Source of the DNA: Niveispirillum sp.
GTDB taxonomy: Bacteria > Pseudomonadota > Alphaproteobacteria > Azospirillales > Azospirillaceae
DNA length: 32,599 nucleotides
Direction: 5' to 3'
Assembly: GCF_017996735.1 (NCBI RefSeq)
Contig: NZ_JAGOGJ010000073.1
Span: 1-32,599, forward strand
Shown piece after piece: positions 1-7,413 of the stretch (within the stretch, counting starts at the first letter, position 1; every line of letters starts with the position of its first letter). The position numbers and the translations under genes are program-made. The notes beneath the pieces are model-generated. The model was given only the letters and a program-made list of their open reading frames with translations, did not search any database and was not told where the DNA came from.

Positions 1-103
1 GGCGGGCGAGGGGTGAAACATCGAGGATATGCCTGTTTTCGCCCCTCGCCCGCCTGAGGGAGAGGGAGGGGCCCATCGCTGCCAAGCGATGGGAGGGTGA
101 GGG
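1..103. repeat. Dispersed hairpin repeat, copy A (left end cut by window edge)
   Basis: This is the right-hand two thirds of an intergenic repeat seen again at 4108-4262 and 31035-31185. It has conserved arms GGGCGAGGGG and CCCCTCGCCC around a variable centre. A hairpin follows, CCCATCGC (72-79) pairing with GCGATGGG (86-93), and the copy ends in GGGAGGGTGAGGG (91-103). It lies 80 bp past the stop codon of pspC. Its left terminal repeat would lie outside the window. Confidence 0.8.
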
Positions 104-183
104 ACAGCGGGCTGGTTACCCAAAACGAAACAGGCGGGTCCCCCCGGCCCCGCCTGTTCCTTTCCCGGAAGGGTGCCGCTGGC

Positions 184-492
184 TTAGCGGCGCCACTCCC
201 GGTAATCCTCGCCAAAGGCGCGGGCGTAACGGTCATACTTGGCCGCCGCCGGGCGGTTGGACAGGACCAGGGCCGCCACGAAGTAGGCGATGATGGTGGT
301 ACCGCCCAGGAAGATCATCGACAGCACGGCCGCGATACGCACCCACAGGCGGCTGATCCCCAGCCATTCGGCGACCCCGGCGCAGACGCCGAACAGGATG
401 CCGTTGGTGCTGTCCTTGTAGAGCTTCCCACCCTGGAAGCGGCTGGTGAAGCGGTCGAAATGGCGGTTATAGCGGCTCACGTTTCTCTCCAT
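184..492 (-). CDS. pspC: PspC-domain envelope stress membrane protein
   Basis: 102 residues. The central part, from about residue 22 (GGKLYKDSTNGILFGVCAGV) to 80, is a typical PspC domain: a basic lead-in, a first hydrophobic stretch with the G-C-A-G-V-A-E-W-L-G pattern, and a second one around residues 52-78. In the known Psp system PspC is an inner-membrane protein that senses envelope damage and recruits or releases PspA. It is the last gene of a minus-strand group after pspA, with a 167-bp gap. A GGAA sits just before the ATG. The C-terminal tail is short and charged, and no leucine-zipper extension is seen. The family assignment is secure; the partner relationship is inferred from gene order. 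Confidence 0.9.
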   Translation of the reverse strand: MERNVSRYNRHFDRFTSRFQGGKLYKDSTNGILFGVCAGVAEWLGISRLWVRIAAVLSMIFLGGTTIIAYFVAALVLSNRPAAAKYDRYARAFGEDYREWRR

Positions 493-659
493 CGTTCCAT
501 CTGTTTAACGGGACCCCGTCGCCCATCTGGCGCCAGGGGTGAAAGCAGAGCGTTTCCGGTTCGCCGGGAACGCGACGGCGGCGACTGCCGCCGCGGCACC
601 TCGAAGTGCCGTAAAGCCAAGCCGCGGATGCGGCGCCGGCGTCTGAGGAGTTTAAAAAC

Positions 660-1334
660 TCACGCGGCGGACCCGCGCTCGGCCACCCGCTTCTTCAGCG
701 CGGCCAGTTCATCCTCGACCCGGCCCTTGGCCTCCAACGTCGCGAACTCGTCCTTCAGGCTGCGGGGCCGGCCCATGGACAGGGCGTCGCCGGCGGCTTC
801 CACATGATCGATCTCGCGTTCCAGTTCGCGGGACCGGGCCAGCGCTTCATCCAGGCGGCCATCATAGAGGCTGGTTCGGGCCCGTAACCGGTCGACGGCA
901 CCGCGGTAGCGGGCGGCCAGGCTGCGGCGGCGGGCATGCGCCTCGGCCAGCTTATCCTCCAGGGCGCGGGCATCCTCCGTCATCCGGCTGATGGCCGTTT
1001 CCAGGGCCTTGATCTCGGCCTCGGCTGGGGCGGCGGCGCGGAGGATTTCGTCCTTCGCCGCCAGGGCGGCACGGGCCAGATCCTCGCGGTTATGGGCCAG
1101 CGCGATCTCGGCCTTGCGTTCCCATTCCAGCATCTCGAACTCGGCCGCGCGCCAGTTGGCGGCCAGTTCCTTCTTCTCCGCGATCATGCGGACAGTGCCG
1201 CAGCGCACTTCGGACAGGGTGTCCTCCATTTCCCGGATCGCCTGGTTCAGCGTCTGCTCCGGGTCGGCCGACCGGTCCAGCAAGCTGGCCAGGTTGGCGT
1301 TGATGACATCACCGAGGCGGTCGATCAGGCCCAT
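660..1334 (-). CDS. pspA: PspA/IM30 family phage shock protein A
   Basis: 224 residues, the usual length for PspA. It begins with the amphipathic helix expected of the family (MGLIDRLGDVINANLASLLD) and continues as an almost uninterrupted charged coiled coil. The motif DPEQTLNQAIREMEDTL at about residues 24-40 matches the family pattern. PspA is a peripheral inner-membrane protein that forms ESCRT-III-like assemblies at damaged membrane and, in enterobacteria, inhibits the activator PspF. An AAGGAG ribosome-binding site stands seven bases before the ATG, so the start is well defined. It lies between a 47-residue membrane protein gene and pspC, behind the sigma-54 promoter at 1589-1604. Confidence 0.95.
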   Translation of the reverse strand: MGLIDRLGDVINANLASLLDRSADPEQTLNQAIREMEDTLSEVRCGTVRMIAEKKELAANWRAAEFEMLEWERKAEIALAHNREDLARAALAAKDEILRAAAPAEAEIKALETAISRMTEDARALEDKLAEAHARRRSLAARYRGAVDRLRARTSLYDGRLDEALARSRELEREIDHVEAAGDALSMGRPRSLKDEFATLEAKGRVEDELAALKKRVAERGSAA

Positions 1335-1389
1335 TTTCGGGGCTCCTTCTGAAACAGGTGGTACAGGCGGGTTGGAGGAAGGGGCGCGA

Positions 1390-1533
1390 TCAGACCAGCA
1401 GGTTCAGCGTCAGGACCGCAACCAGGGCGGCCACCAGCACCGGCACCATTTCGGTCAGGCTGGCCAGGTTCAGGTCGCCGGTAACCTTGTTGGTGCGGGC
1501 AGCGCGGTCGGCGAAGAAGGTCATCGTGCTCAT
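1390..1533 (-). CDS. 47-residue membrane protein opening the psp operon
   Basis: This small ORF starts ATG at 1533 with GGAGA four bases upstream and ends TGA at 1390-1392. The protein has a polar N-terminal half (MSTMTFFADRAARTNK) and ends in one hydrophobic segment (EMVPVLVAALVAVLTLNLLV), so it is probably a single-pass membrane protein with its C-terminus at or in the membrane. I do not recognise it. It is not PspB, which is longer and has a charged coiled coil after its membrane segment. It is the first gene after the sigma-54 promoter and is followed 55 bp later by pspA, so it is probably co-induced with the Psp response. Function unknown. Confidence 0.75.
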   Translation of the reverse strand: MSTMTFFADRAARTNKVTGDLNLASLTEMVPVLVAALVAVLTLNLLV

Positions 1534-1588
1534 TGTCGTCTCCATCGGGTTCAAATTTCGGTGGCCGTTTCAGCCATGCCGACATAAA

Positions 1589-1604
1589 AGCAAACGCCGT
1601 GCCA
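1589..1604 (-). promoter_or_regulatory. Sigma-54 (RpoN) promoter of the psp operon
   Basis: On the minus strand the sequence reads TGGCACG-GCGT-TTGCT, an exact fit to the -24/-12 consensus TGGCACG-N4-TTGCW including the spacing. The invariant GG lies at 1602-1603 and the GC at 1590-1591. Transcription would start near 1578, leaving a leader of about 45 bases before the 47-residue gene. The psp operon of E. coli is also sigma-54 dependent. Confidence 0.88.
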
Positions 1605-1624
1605 AGTGCTGCGCCAGCCCCGGA

Positions 1625-1644
1625 AATGGCGGTTTTCCGCCATT
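1625..1644. other. Perfect inverted repeat between psp promoter and upstream site
   Basis: AATGGCGG and CCGCCATT pair perfectly around a TTTT loop. The repeat lies about 20-40 bp upstream of the -24 element. It could be a second terminator for the PBP gene or part of the psp control region; the sequence alone does not decide. Confidence 0.5.
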
Positions 1645-1679
1645 CTTTTCCAACCCGCCCAGCAGCGAGCGAGGAGCCG

Positions 1680-1696
1680 ATAGCGCCAATCGCTAT
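1680..1696. promoter_or_regulatory. Possible PspF-type upstream activator site
   Basis: ATAGCG-CCAAT-CGCTAT is a 6-bp inverted repeat with a 5-bp spacer, centred about 110 bp upstream of the predicted psp start. That is a usual distance for a sigma-54 activator site. It shares the TAG...TCGCTA skeleton with the E. coli PspF site as I remember it. A second inverted repeat, GAGTGG/CCACTC (1698-1718), follows directly. Confidence 0.45.
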
Positions 1697-1730
1697 TGAG
1701 TGGCGAAATCCACCACTCCCCCGACACCAA

Positions 1731-1766
1731 AAACGAAAAGCCCCCGATCCGGATGGAACGAGGGCT
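1731..1766 (-). terminator. Rho-independent terminator of the penicillin-binding protein gene
   Basis: On the minus strand AGCCCTCG pairs with CGGGGGCT, with one G-T pair and a 12-base loop. It is followed by the T-rich tract TTTTCGTTTTT. It starts about 40 bp past the stop codon at 1806 and separates that gene from the psp control region. Confidence 0.75.
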
Positions 1767-1805
1767 CTTCAACGGGCGGAAGCCGCTAAAAATATGTCGG
1801 CAAGC

Positions 1806-3944
1806 TCACCGGCCGGTGAGACGGCGCAGCAGGTCGCCGATGGGATCACCGCCTTCGCTGGGGGCCGGCTGTTCGGGGGGCGGCGCACCCTCCGCCGTCT
1901 GCACCACGGTGCCATCGGCCGGCAGTTCTGCGGCGGGTTCGGCCGCCACGGGGGCGGTCGCCGCATCCACGGCCGGAACGGACCCGCCCAGCCCCGGCAG
2001 GTTGCGGGGCGGCAGTCCCTGATGGGCGTCGGCCATGATGGCATGCCAGAGCTTGGCGGGCAGGCCACCGCCCGTCACCTTCTTCATCAGGGCACCGTCA
2101 TCATTGCCCAGCCAGACACCGCCCACCAGATCGGCGGTATAGCCCATGAACCAGGCGTCCTTGTAATCCTGGGTCGTGCCCGTCTTGCCCACCGTGGGCC
2201 GGTCCAGCATGGCGGCCTTGCCGGTGCCATAGGTGACGGGACCGGCCAGCAGGCGGTTCATCGCCTCCACATGCGGGGCGGCCACGGCGAAGCCGGCCGA
2301 CGACCCTTGCCGCTGATACAGGATGCCGCCATCCATGTCGCGGATTTCCAGGATGCCATACGGGATCACCGCCTCCCCACCATTGGCCAGCGTGGCATAG
2401 GCACCGGTCAGGTCCAGCAAGGTTACTTCCGATGTGCCCAGCGCCAGCGACAGGTCGCGGCGCATGGGCGTGGTCAGGCCCAGGCGCTTGGCGGTATGCC
2501 GGACATTGTCGATGCCCACCGCCTCCGCCAACCGGATGGTGGCGGTGTTCAGCGAATGGGCCAGTGCATCACGAAGGGTCACATCACCCCGGAACCTGCC
2601 GTCATAATTGCCGGGGTTCCACTTGGCCTTGCGATAGGGCGCGTCCAGGATGGTGCTGTATTCGCCCCACCCTTCCTCCAGCGCCGTCAGATAGACGATG
2701 GGCTTGAAGGCGGAACCGGGCTGGCGCAGGGCCTGGGTGGCGCGGTTGAATTCGCTGCTGGAATAATCGCGGCCGCCAATCATGGCGCGGATGGCGCCCT
2801 CCGGCGTCATCACCAGGGCGGCGGCCTGGTTCACCTTGGCCTCCGCGCCGGGACCGCGCAGCATCTCCGTCACCCGCTGTTCGGCCTGCCGCTGCAAGCC
2901 GGGATCGAAGGTGGTGTAGACGATCAGGTCGCCATGGTCGGCGCCGACAAAGGCCGGCAACTGGTCCGCCACCCAGCCCGCGAAATAGCGGCCGTCGCCA
3001 TCCTCGCTGGCCTTGCGAGCCGGCGCCTGCGGCGCGGCCATGGCCGCGTCGAACTGCGCCTGGTTGATATAGCCCTCGTCCAGCATGGCACGCAGCACCA
3101 CGCCCATGCGCTGCGTCGCGCGGTTCAGGCTGGCCGTGGGGGCATAGCGGGACGGCGCCTTCAGCAGGCCGACAATGATCGCCGACTCGCGCAATGTCAG
3201 GTCACGCGCCGACTTGTTGAAATAAGTGCGGGCGGCAGCATCCACACCAAAGGTCCCGGCCCCCAGATAGACCCGGTTCAGATAGGCGGTAAGGATCTGT
3301 TCCTTGCTGTATGTAGCCTCCAACTGCACGGCCAGCAGCGCTTCCTGCGCCTTGCGCTTGAAATTCTGGTCGGGCGTCAGGAACAGGTTCTTGGCCAACT
3401 GCTGGGTTAGGGTCGATCCGCCCTGCACCGTGCGCCCGGCGCGGTAGTTGGAATAGGCGGCGCGCGCGATGCCGACAGGATCGACACCGAAATGGCTGAA
3501 GAAACGCCGGTCCTCCGTCGCGATCAGGGCATTAACGAAATGCGGCGGCAGTTCGCTGACATCCAGCGTTTCGCCACGCATGTCGCCCAGCCGCTGGAAC
3601 TCCGTCCCGTCCAGGGCCACCAGCGTGATGGCCGGGCGCCGGGTGGCGCTGGCCACTTCCGAAATGCTGGGCATGTCATGGGCGACATAGGCCATGGTGC
3701 CCGCCGCCACGATCACCCCCCAGATGCCGGCGACGATCAGGCCGGACAGGATACGCTTGCCCCAGGTCTTGCGGGGCGACGGCTTGCGCGGGGTCTTCTC
3801 CTTGTCCGGCTCCTTGGGCGGACCGCCGGCCCCATTGCCGCCTCCGTTTCCGCCATTGCCACCCGGCGGCGGGCCGGGGGGGCCACGCCGGGCCGGGCTG
3901 GCGGCGGCGGGTTGGAAACGTTTCGGGGCGTTCAGCGTGCTCAA
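1806..3944 (-). CDS. Class A penicillin-binding protein (PBP1 type: glycosyltransferase plus transpeptidase)
   Basis: 712 residues. A Pro/Gly-rich basic cytoplasmic tail (1-60) precedes one membrane segment (64-88). The glycosyltransferase family 51 domain follows, with the catalytic Glu in EDRRFFSHFGVD (143-155) and GGSTLTQQLAKNLFL (175-189). The transpeptidase domain has the three penicillin-binding motifs: SAFK (Ser411, Lys414), SLN (464-466) and KTGT (587-590). It polymerises and cross-links peptidoglycan in the periplasm. No inserted OB domain of the long E. coli PBP1a kind is evident. The C-terminal 60 residues are Ala/Pro-rich and probably disordered. The only usable start is a TTG at 3944, since an in-frame stop lies 24 bases upstream, and no clear ribosome-binding site precedes it. 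Confidence 0.93.
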   Translation of the reverse strand: MSTLNAPKRFQPAAASPARRGPPGPPPGGNGGNGGGNGAGGPPKEPDKEKTPRKPSPRKTWGKRILSGLIVAGIWGVIVAAGTMAYVAHDMPSISEVASATRRPAITLVALDGTEFQRLGDMRGETLDVSELPPHFVNALIATEDRRFFSHFGVDPVGIARAAYSNYRAGRTVQGGSTLTQQLAKNLFLTPDQNFKRKAQEALLAVQLEATYSKEQILTAYLNRVYLGAGTFGVDAAARTYFNKSARDLTLRESAIIVGLLKAPSRYAPTASLNRATQRMGVVLRAMLDEGYINQAQFDAAMAAPQAPARKASEDGDGRYFAGWVADQLPAFVGADHGDLIVYTTFDPGLQRQAEQRVTEMLRGPGAEAKVNQAAALVMTPEGAIRAMIGGRDYSSSEFNRATQALRQPGSAFKPIVYLTALEEGWGEYSTILDAPYRKAKWNPGNYDGRFRGDVTLRDALAHSLNTATIRLAEAVGIDNVRHTAKRLGLTTPMRRDLSLALGTSEVTLLDLTGAYATLANGGEAVIPYGILEIRDMDGGILYQRQGSSAGFAVAAPHVEAMNRLLAGPVTYGTGKAAMLDRPTVGKTGTTQDYKDAWFMGYTADLVGGVWLGNDDGALMKKVTGGGLPAKLWHAIMADAHQGLPPRNLPGLGGSVPAVDAATAPVAAEPAAELPADGTVVQTAEGAPPPEQPAPSEGGDPIGDLLRRLTGR

Positions 3945-4107
3945 GGGACGTGTCCGGCAACGGCGATTTCAGGGATCGGCAGCCAGGATAGGGCCGGGCC
4001 ACCCACCGGACAAGCTGATGCGCCACCATTAAGGCGATTTCAGGGATGATGCGGCGGCATGTGTGGGGCGCGCCGCCCCTGCGGGAGAGTATTAATCATG
4101 GGTGTTT
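3945..4107. other. PBP upstream region with a 15-bp direct repeat
   Basis: The region between ligA and the PBP gene (3945-4293) holds repeat copy B in its right half. The left half contains GGCGATTTCAGGGAT twice, at 3962-3976 and 4033-4047, with the same orientation and 71 bp from start to start. The nearer copy begins 18 bp from the TTG start. This could be a regulator site or a small duplication. No convincing -35/-10 pair was recognised. Confidence 0.5.
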
Positions 4108-4262
4108 CCCTCACCCTCCCAGGCCTTGACAGGCTTGGGCCCCTCCCTCTCCCCCAAGCGGGCGAGGGGCAGAAACCGGTACATAGCCTGAATTTCCGCC
4201 CCTCGCCCACGAAACTGGGAGAGGGAGGGACCCGTTGGCGTCAGCCAACGGGAGGGTGAGGG
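4108..4262. repeat. Dispersed hairpin repeat, copy B (complete)
   Basis: The copy is bounded by the perfect 13-bp inverted repeat CCCTCACCCTCCC (4108-4120) and GGGAGGGTGAGGG (4250-4262). Inside are a left hairpin (CCCAGGCC/GGCTTGGG), a central pair of arms GGCGAGGGGC/GCCCCTCGCC around an unconserved middle, and a right hairpin (CCCGTTGG 4231-4238 with CCAACGGG 4245-4252). It lies 31 bp past the ligA stop codon. Confidence 0.88.
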
Positions 4263-4293
4263 CAACAAGGGCAGCAGCAAAGCCAGCCACCCC

Positions 4294-6429
4294 CTACCCG
4301 GCGATCAGGGCGGCCCATTCCTCTTCCGACAGGATCTTGACGCCCAGTTCCTGCGCCTTGGCCGCCTTTGACCCCGCATCAGCACCGACGATGACATAGT
4401 CGGTCTTGCCGCTGACCGACCCGGCGACCTTGGCACCCAGGGCCTCCGCCTTGGCCTTGGCCTCCGACCGTCCCATGGTGACCAGGGTACCGGTGAAGAC
4501 CACCGTCTTGCCGGCGACGGGGGAGGTCGTCGCAGCGGCGGGCGGCACATATTCCTCCGGCTTCACCTGTTCCAGCAGGGCTGCCAGCGCGTCCAGATTA
4601 TGCTGTTCGCGGAAAAAATCGGTCAGGTCGTCGGCGACGCTGACGCCGATCTGCTCAATGGCGCACAGTTCGGCATAGGCCTCCCCCACCAGTTCAGGCT
4701 TCTTCTCCTCCGGCTTTTCCGCCCGCTCGGCCGCCGCCGCAACCATGCGGTCGCGCCAGTTTTCCGCCGTGCGATAGGCCCTGGCCAGAAGCTTGGCCGT
4801 CGCCTCCCCGATCTGGCGGATGCCCAGGGCAAAAATGAAGCGGTCCAACGCGATGGTCCGCCGCGCCTCGATGGCGGCAAACAGCTTTTCCACCGACTTC
4901 TTGCCGAAGCCGGTCATGCTGACCAGCCGATCCAGCCGCTTCTCCTCTTCACGTTCCAGCGTGAAGATATCGGCCGGCTGTCTGATACGCCCCTGCTCGA
5001 AGAATAGCTGGATACGCTCGATCCCCAGCCCTTCAATGTCGAAGGCATTGCGCGACACGAAATGGCGCAGGCGCTCCACGGCCTGGGCCGGGCAGATCAA
5101 GCCGCCGGTGCAGCGGGTGACCACCTCCCCCTCCTCCCGCACCGCCATGGAGCCGCATTCCGGACAGCATTCCGGGAAGGCATAAGGCTCAGCCCGTTCG
5201 CGCTCCGGCTCCGGCACGAAGCCTACGATCTGCGGGATCACATCGCCTGCACGCTGCACGATCACCAGATCGCCGACACGGACATCCTTGCGCTCGATCT
5301 CGTCCCTGTTGTGCAGGGTGGCGCGGCTGACCACCACGCCGCCGACATTCACCGGCTCCAGTTCCGCCACGGGGGTCAGGGCGCCGGTGCGGCCCACCTG
5401 GATGGAGATGGCGTTCAGGCGCGTGGTCGCCTGTTCGGCCGGATATTTATGCGCGGTCGCCCAACGCGGAGAGCGGGAGATGAAGCCCAGCCGTTCCTGC
5501 AGGGCCAGACTGTCGACCTTGTACACCACCCCGTCGATATCGAAGGGCAGTTCGGACCGCAGCCGCCCGATCTCCCGGTAATAGTCCAGCAGGTCATCGG
5601 AACCGGCACAAAGGCGGGACGGGGCGGACAGGGTGAAGCCGAACGACTCCAGCCGCTGCCGGCTTTCCGACTGTGTGGCGCCGAGCGGTTCCGACAGGGC
5701 ACCCCAGGCATAGGCGAAGAAGCGCAGGGGGCGACCGGCCGTGATGGAACTGTCCAACTGTCGCAACGAACCGGCGGCGGCGTTGCGCGGGTTGGCAAAG
5801 ACCTTGTCACCCTTTTCCGCCTGCGCCCGGTTCAGGTCCAGGAAGTCGGCGCGGGTCATATAGACCTCGCCCCGTACCTCCACCACATCCGGAAAGGGCG
5901 CCGTCAGTTCGTGCGGGATGCTGCGGATGGTGCGGACATTGGCCGTCACATCCTCGCCCTCCGCGCCATCGCCCCGCGTGGCAGCCTGAACCAGCCGGCC
6001 CTTTTCGTACCGCAGGGACAGGGACAGGCCGTCGATCTTGGGTTCCGCCACGAAGCTGACGGGCGTGTCGTCCGGCAGGTTCAAAAACCGCCGGATGCGG
6101 CCCACAAAATCGGCGACATCCCCATCCTCGAACGCGTTGGCCAGGGACAGCATGGGCACGGCATGCTTCACCTTGCCAAATCCGGACGACGGGGCCGCCC
6201 CCACGGTCTGGGTCGGGCTGTCCTGTGTCATCAGTTCGGGAAAGCGCGCCTCGATCCCGCCCAGCCGCTGTTCCAGCCGATCATAGTCGGCATCCGAAAG
6301 GGCCGGCGCATCCTTTGAATAATAAAGCTCACGGTGATGGCGTATCTCCGCCACCAGGGCCGCATGCTCAGCAGCGGCCTCCTCCAGGCTCAGGGCATCG
6401 ATATCGGTCAGGCGAAAGGGGGAGGACAT
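4294..6429 (-). CDS. ligA: NAD-dependent DNA ligase LigA
   Basis: 711 residues, slightly longer than the usual 670-690. The N-terminal Ia domain carries the YYSKDAPALSDADYD pattern (36-50). The adenylation domain has the active-site lysine in KIDG (Lys131). An OB fold follows, then a four-cysteine zinc finger at about 415-445 (CPECG...C...C), helix-hairpin-helix repeats, and a C-terminal BRCT domain from about residue 635 (GKTVVFTGTL). It seals nicks in DNA during replication and repair and is normally essential. A Lys/Glu-rich insert near residue 570 (EKPEEKKPELVG) explains part of the extra length. The ATG at 6429 lacks a strong ribosome-binding site. Confidence 0.98.
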   Translation of the reverse strand: MSSPFRLTDIDALSLEEAAAEHAALVAEIRHHRELYYSKDAPALSDADYDRLEQRLGGIEARFPELMTQDSPTQTVGAAPSSGFGKVKHAVPMLSLANAFEDGDVADFVGRIRRFLNLPDDTPVSFVAEPKIDGLSLSLRYEKGRLVQAATRGDGAEGEDVTANVRTIRSIPHELTAPFPDVVEVRGEVYMTRADFLDLNRAQAEKGDKVFANPRNAAAGSLRQLDSSITAGRPLRFFAYAWGALSEPLGATQSESRQRLESFGFTLSAPSRLCAGSDDLLDYYREIGRLRSELPFDIDGVVYKVDSLALQERLGFISRSPRWATAHKYPAEQATTRLNAISIQVGRTGALTPVAELEPVNVGGVVVSRATLHNRDEIERKDVRVGDLVIVQRAGDVIPQIVGFVPEPERERAEPYAFPECCPECGSMAVREEGEVVTRCTGGLICPAQAVERLRHFVSRNAFDIEGLGIERIQLFFEQGRIRQPADIFTLEREEEKRLDRLVSMTGFGKKSVEKLFAAIEARRTIALDRFIFALGIRQIGEATAKLLARAYRTAENWRDRMVAAAAERAEKPEEKKPELVGEAYAELCAIEQIGVSVADDLTDFFREQHNLDALAALLEQVKPEEYVPPAAATTSPVAGKTVVFTGTLVTMGRSEAKAKAEALGAKVAGSVSGKTDYVIVGADAGSKAAKAQELGVKILSEEEWAALIAG

Positions 6430-6512
6430 GCGGGGGGCGCTCTCGGATCAGCGGGCGGCTCCGCCCCTTTTACGAGAGAGCATGGCGGCGGGCAATGGCC
6501 CTGAACCCCATG

Positions 6513-6812
6513 TCAGCAGGGCAAAAGATTGGCCGGCTCGACATCTCGCAAACCGCCGGCCGGCAGGCTGGCGGTCTGGTAATAGGAGATGGCAAACAAA
6601 TCCAGTTCCAGCGACAGGCTGCGCCGTCCGCAGCGGCGTGCCACGCCAGCGATCAGGGTTTCCAGGCTGACCCCTTCCTGAGCGCTGATATCCTCCAGCG
6701 CGTCCCAGCATTCCTGACTGACGCAGGCACTGACCCGCCTTCCATCGACGGTGAATTCACGCCGCCGCTGTTCGTAAGAGGTCTGGCCCAGGATGCGCAG
6801 AAGATTCTGCAC
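6513..6812 (-). CDS. Ribbon-helix-helix domain protein
   Basis: 99 residues, GTG start at 6812. Residues 15-65 fit the alphaproteobacterial RHH_4-type domain: a beta strand with basic residues (REFTVDGRRVSACVSQECWDAL) and two helices ending SLETLIAGVARR. Such proteins are probably DNA-binding dimers, but most members have no assigned target. The C-terminal 30 residues are not conserved in any pattern I recognise. It lies 83 bp upstream of ligA on the same strand. The function is inferred from the fold only. Confidence 0.75.
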   Translation of the reverse strand: MQNLLRILGQTSYEQRRREFTVDGRRVSACVSQECWDALEDISAQEGVSLETLIAGVARRCGRRSLSLELDLFAISYYQTASLPAGGLRDVEPANLLPC

Positions 6813-6945
6813 CGGTCACGAACCCTGCTGGTTAATTGACTGCACGATTATACAGGCATAAGTGCTGGAACGCAAAAGCCGATCCGGACATTTCGTATAC
6901 GTTCCGGACGCCTGTGCCCCCCGCTAAACGCACATGTGCATGATA
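6813..6945. other. Intergenic region between rnhA and the RHH gene, with short repeats
   Basis: TCCGGAC occurs twice in the same orientation (6883-6889 and 6903-6909), flanking the palindrome CGTATACG (6894-6901). A further palindrome, GCACATGTGC, lies nearer rnhA (about 6930-6939). These could be binding sites for the downstream RHH protein, but nothing proves this. No terminator with a T tract is present. Confidence 0.3.
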
Positions 6946-7413
6946 TCAGGTGCGGTCCCGGGCCTCGCGCAGGCCTTCGCGGGCCAACTGGTCGGCACGT
7001 TCATTCTCCACATGGCCGGCATGGCCCTTGACCCAATGGAACTCCACCTGATGGCGGGCCACCAGATCGTCCAGGCGGCGCCACAGATCCTCGTTCTTCA
7101 CGGGGTCCTTGGACGCCGTCTTCCAGCCATTCTTTTTCCAGCCGTGAATCCAGGTGGTGATGCCGTTCTTCACATATTGGCTATCGGTATGCAGACGGAT
7201 GGGCACGGGGCGTTTCATCGCCTCCAGCGCGCTGATGGCGGCCAGCAGTTCCATACGGTTGTTGGTCGTGTCGGGCTCCCCACCCTTCAATTCCTTTTCC
7301 GTGCCGTTCCAGCGCAGCAGTACGCCCCAACCGCCAGGGCCGGGATTGCCCGAACAGGCCCCATCGGTGAAGGCATCGACCACATTGCTGGGCACGGCGG
7401 CAAGATCGCTCAC
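6946..7413 (-). CDS. rnhA: Ribonuclease HI
   Basis: 155 residues, normal for RNase HI. The catalytic carboxylates are present in their motifs: Asp17 (FTDGACSGNPGPGGWG), Glu55 (NNRMELLAAI), Asp77 (LHTDSQYV) and Asp141 (ENERADQLA). His131 of the KGHAGH loop is also present, as is the basic handle region rich in Trp and Lys (IHGWKKNGWKTASK). It degrades the RNA strand of RNA-DNA hybrids. The start is a GTG overlapping the thrB stop codon as GTGA, so the two genes are translationally coupled. Confidence 0.97.
   Translation of the reverse strand: MSDLAAVPSNVVDAFTDGACSGNPGPGGWGVLLRWNGTEKELKGGEPDTTNNRMELLAAISALEAMKRPVPIRLHTDSQYVKNGITTWIHGWKKNGWKTASKDPVKNEDLWRRLDDLVARHQVEFHWVKGHAGHVENERADQLAREGLREARDRT

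Noticed and set aside
1533..3410. A 625-codon open frame on the plus strand
   Set aside because: It crosses the psp control region and runs antisense to the penicillin-binding protein, with shadow-type composition.
5062..6318. A 418-codon open frame on the plus strand
   Set aside because: Antisense to ligA; no family resemblance and no ribosome-binding site.
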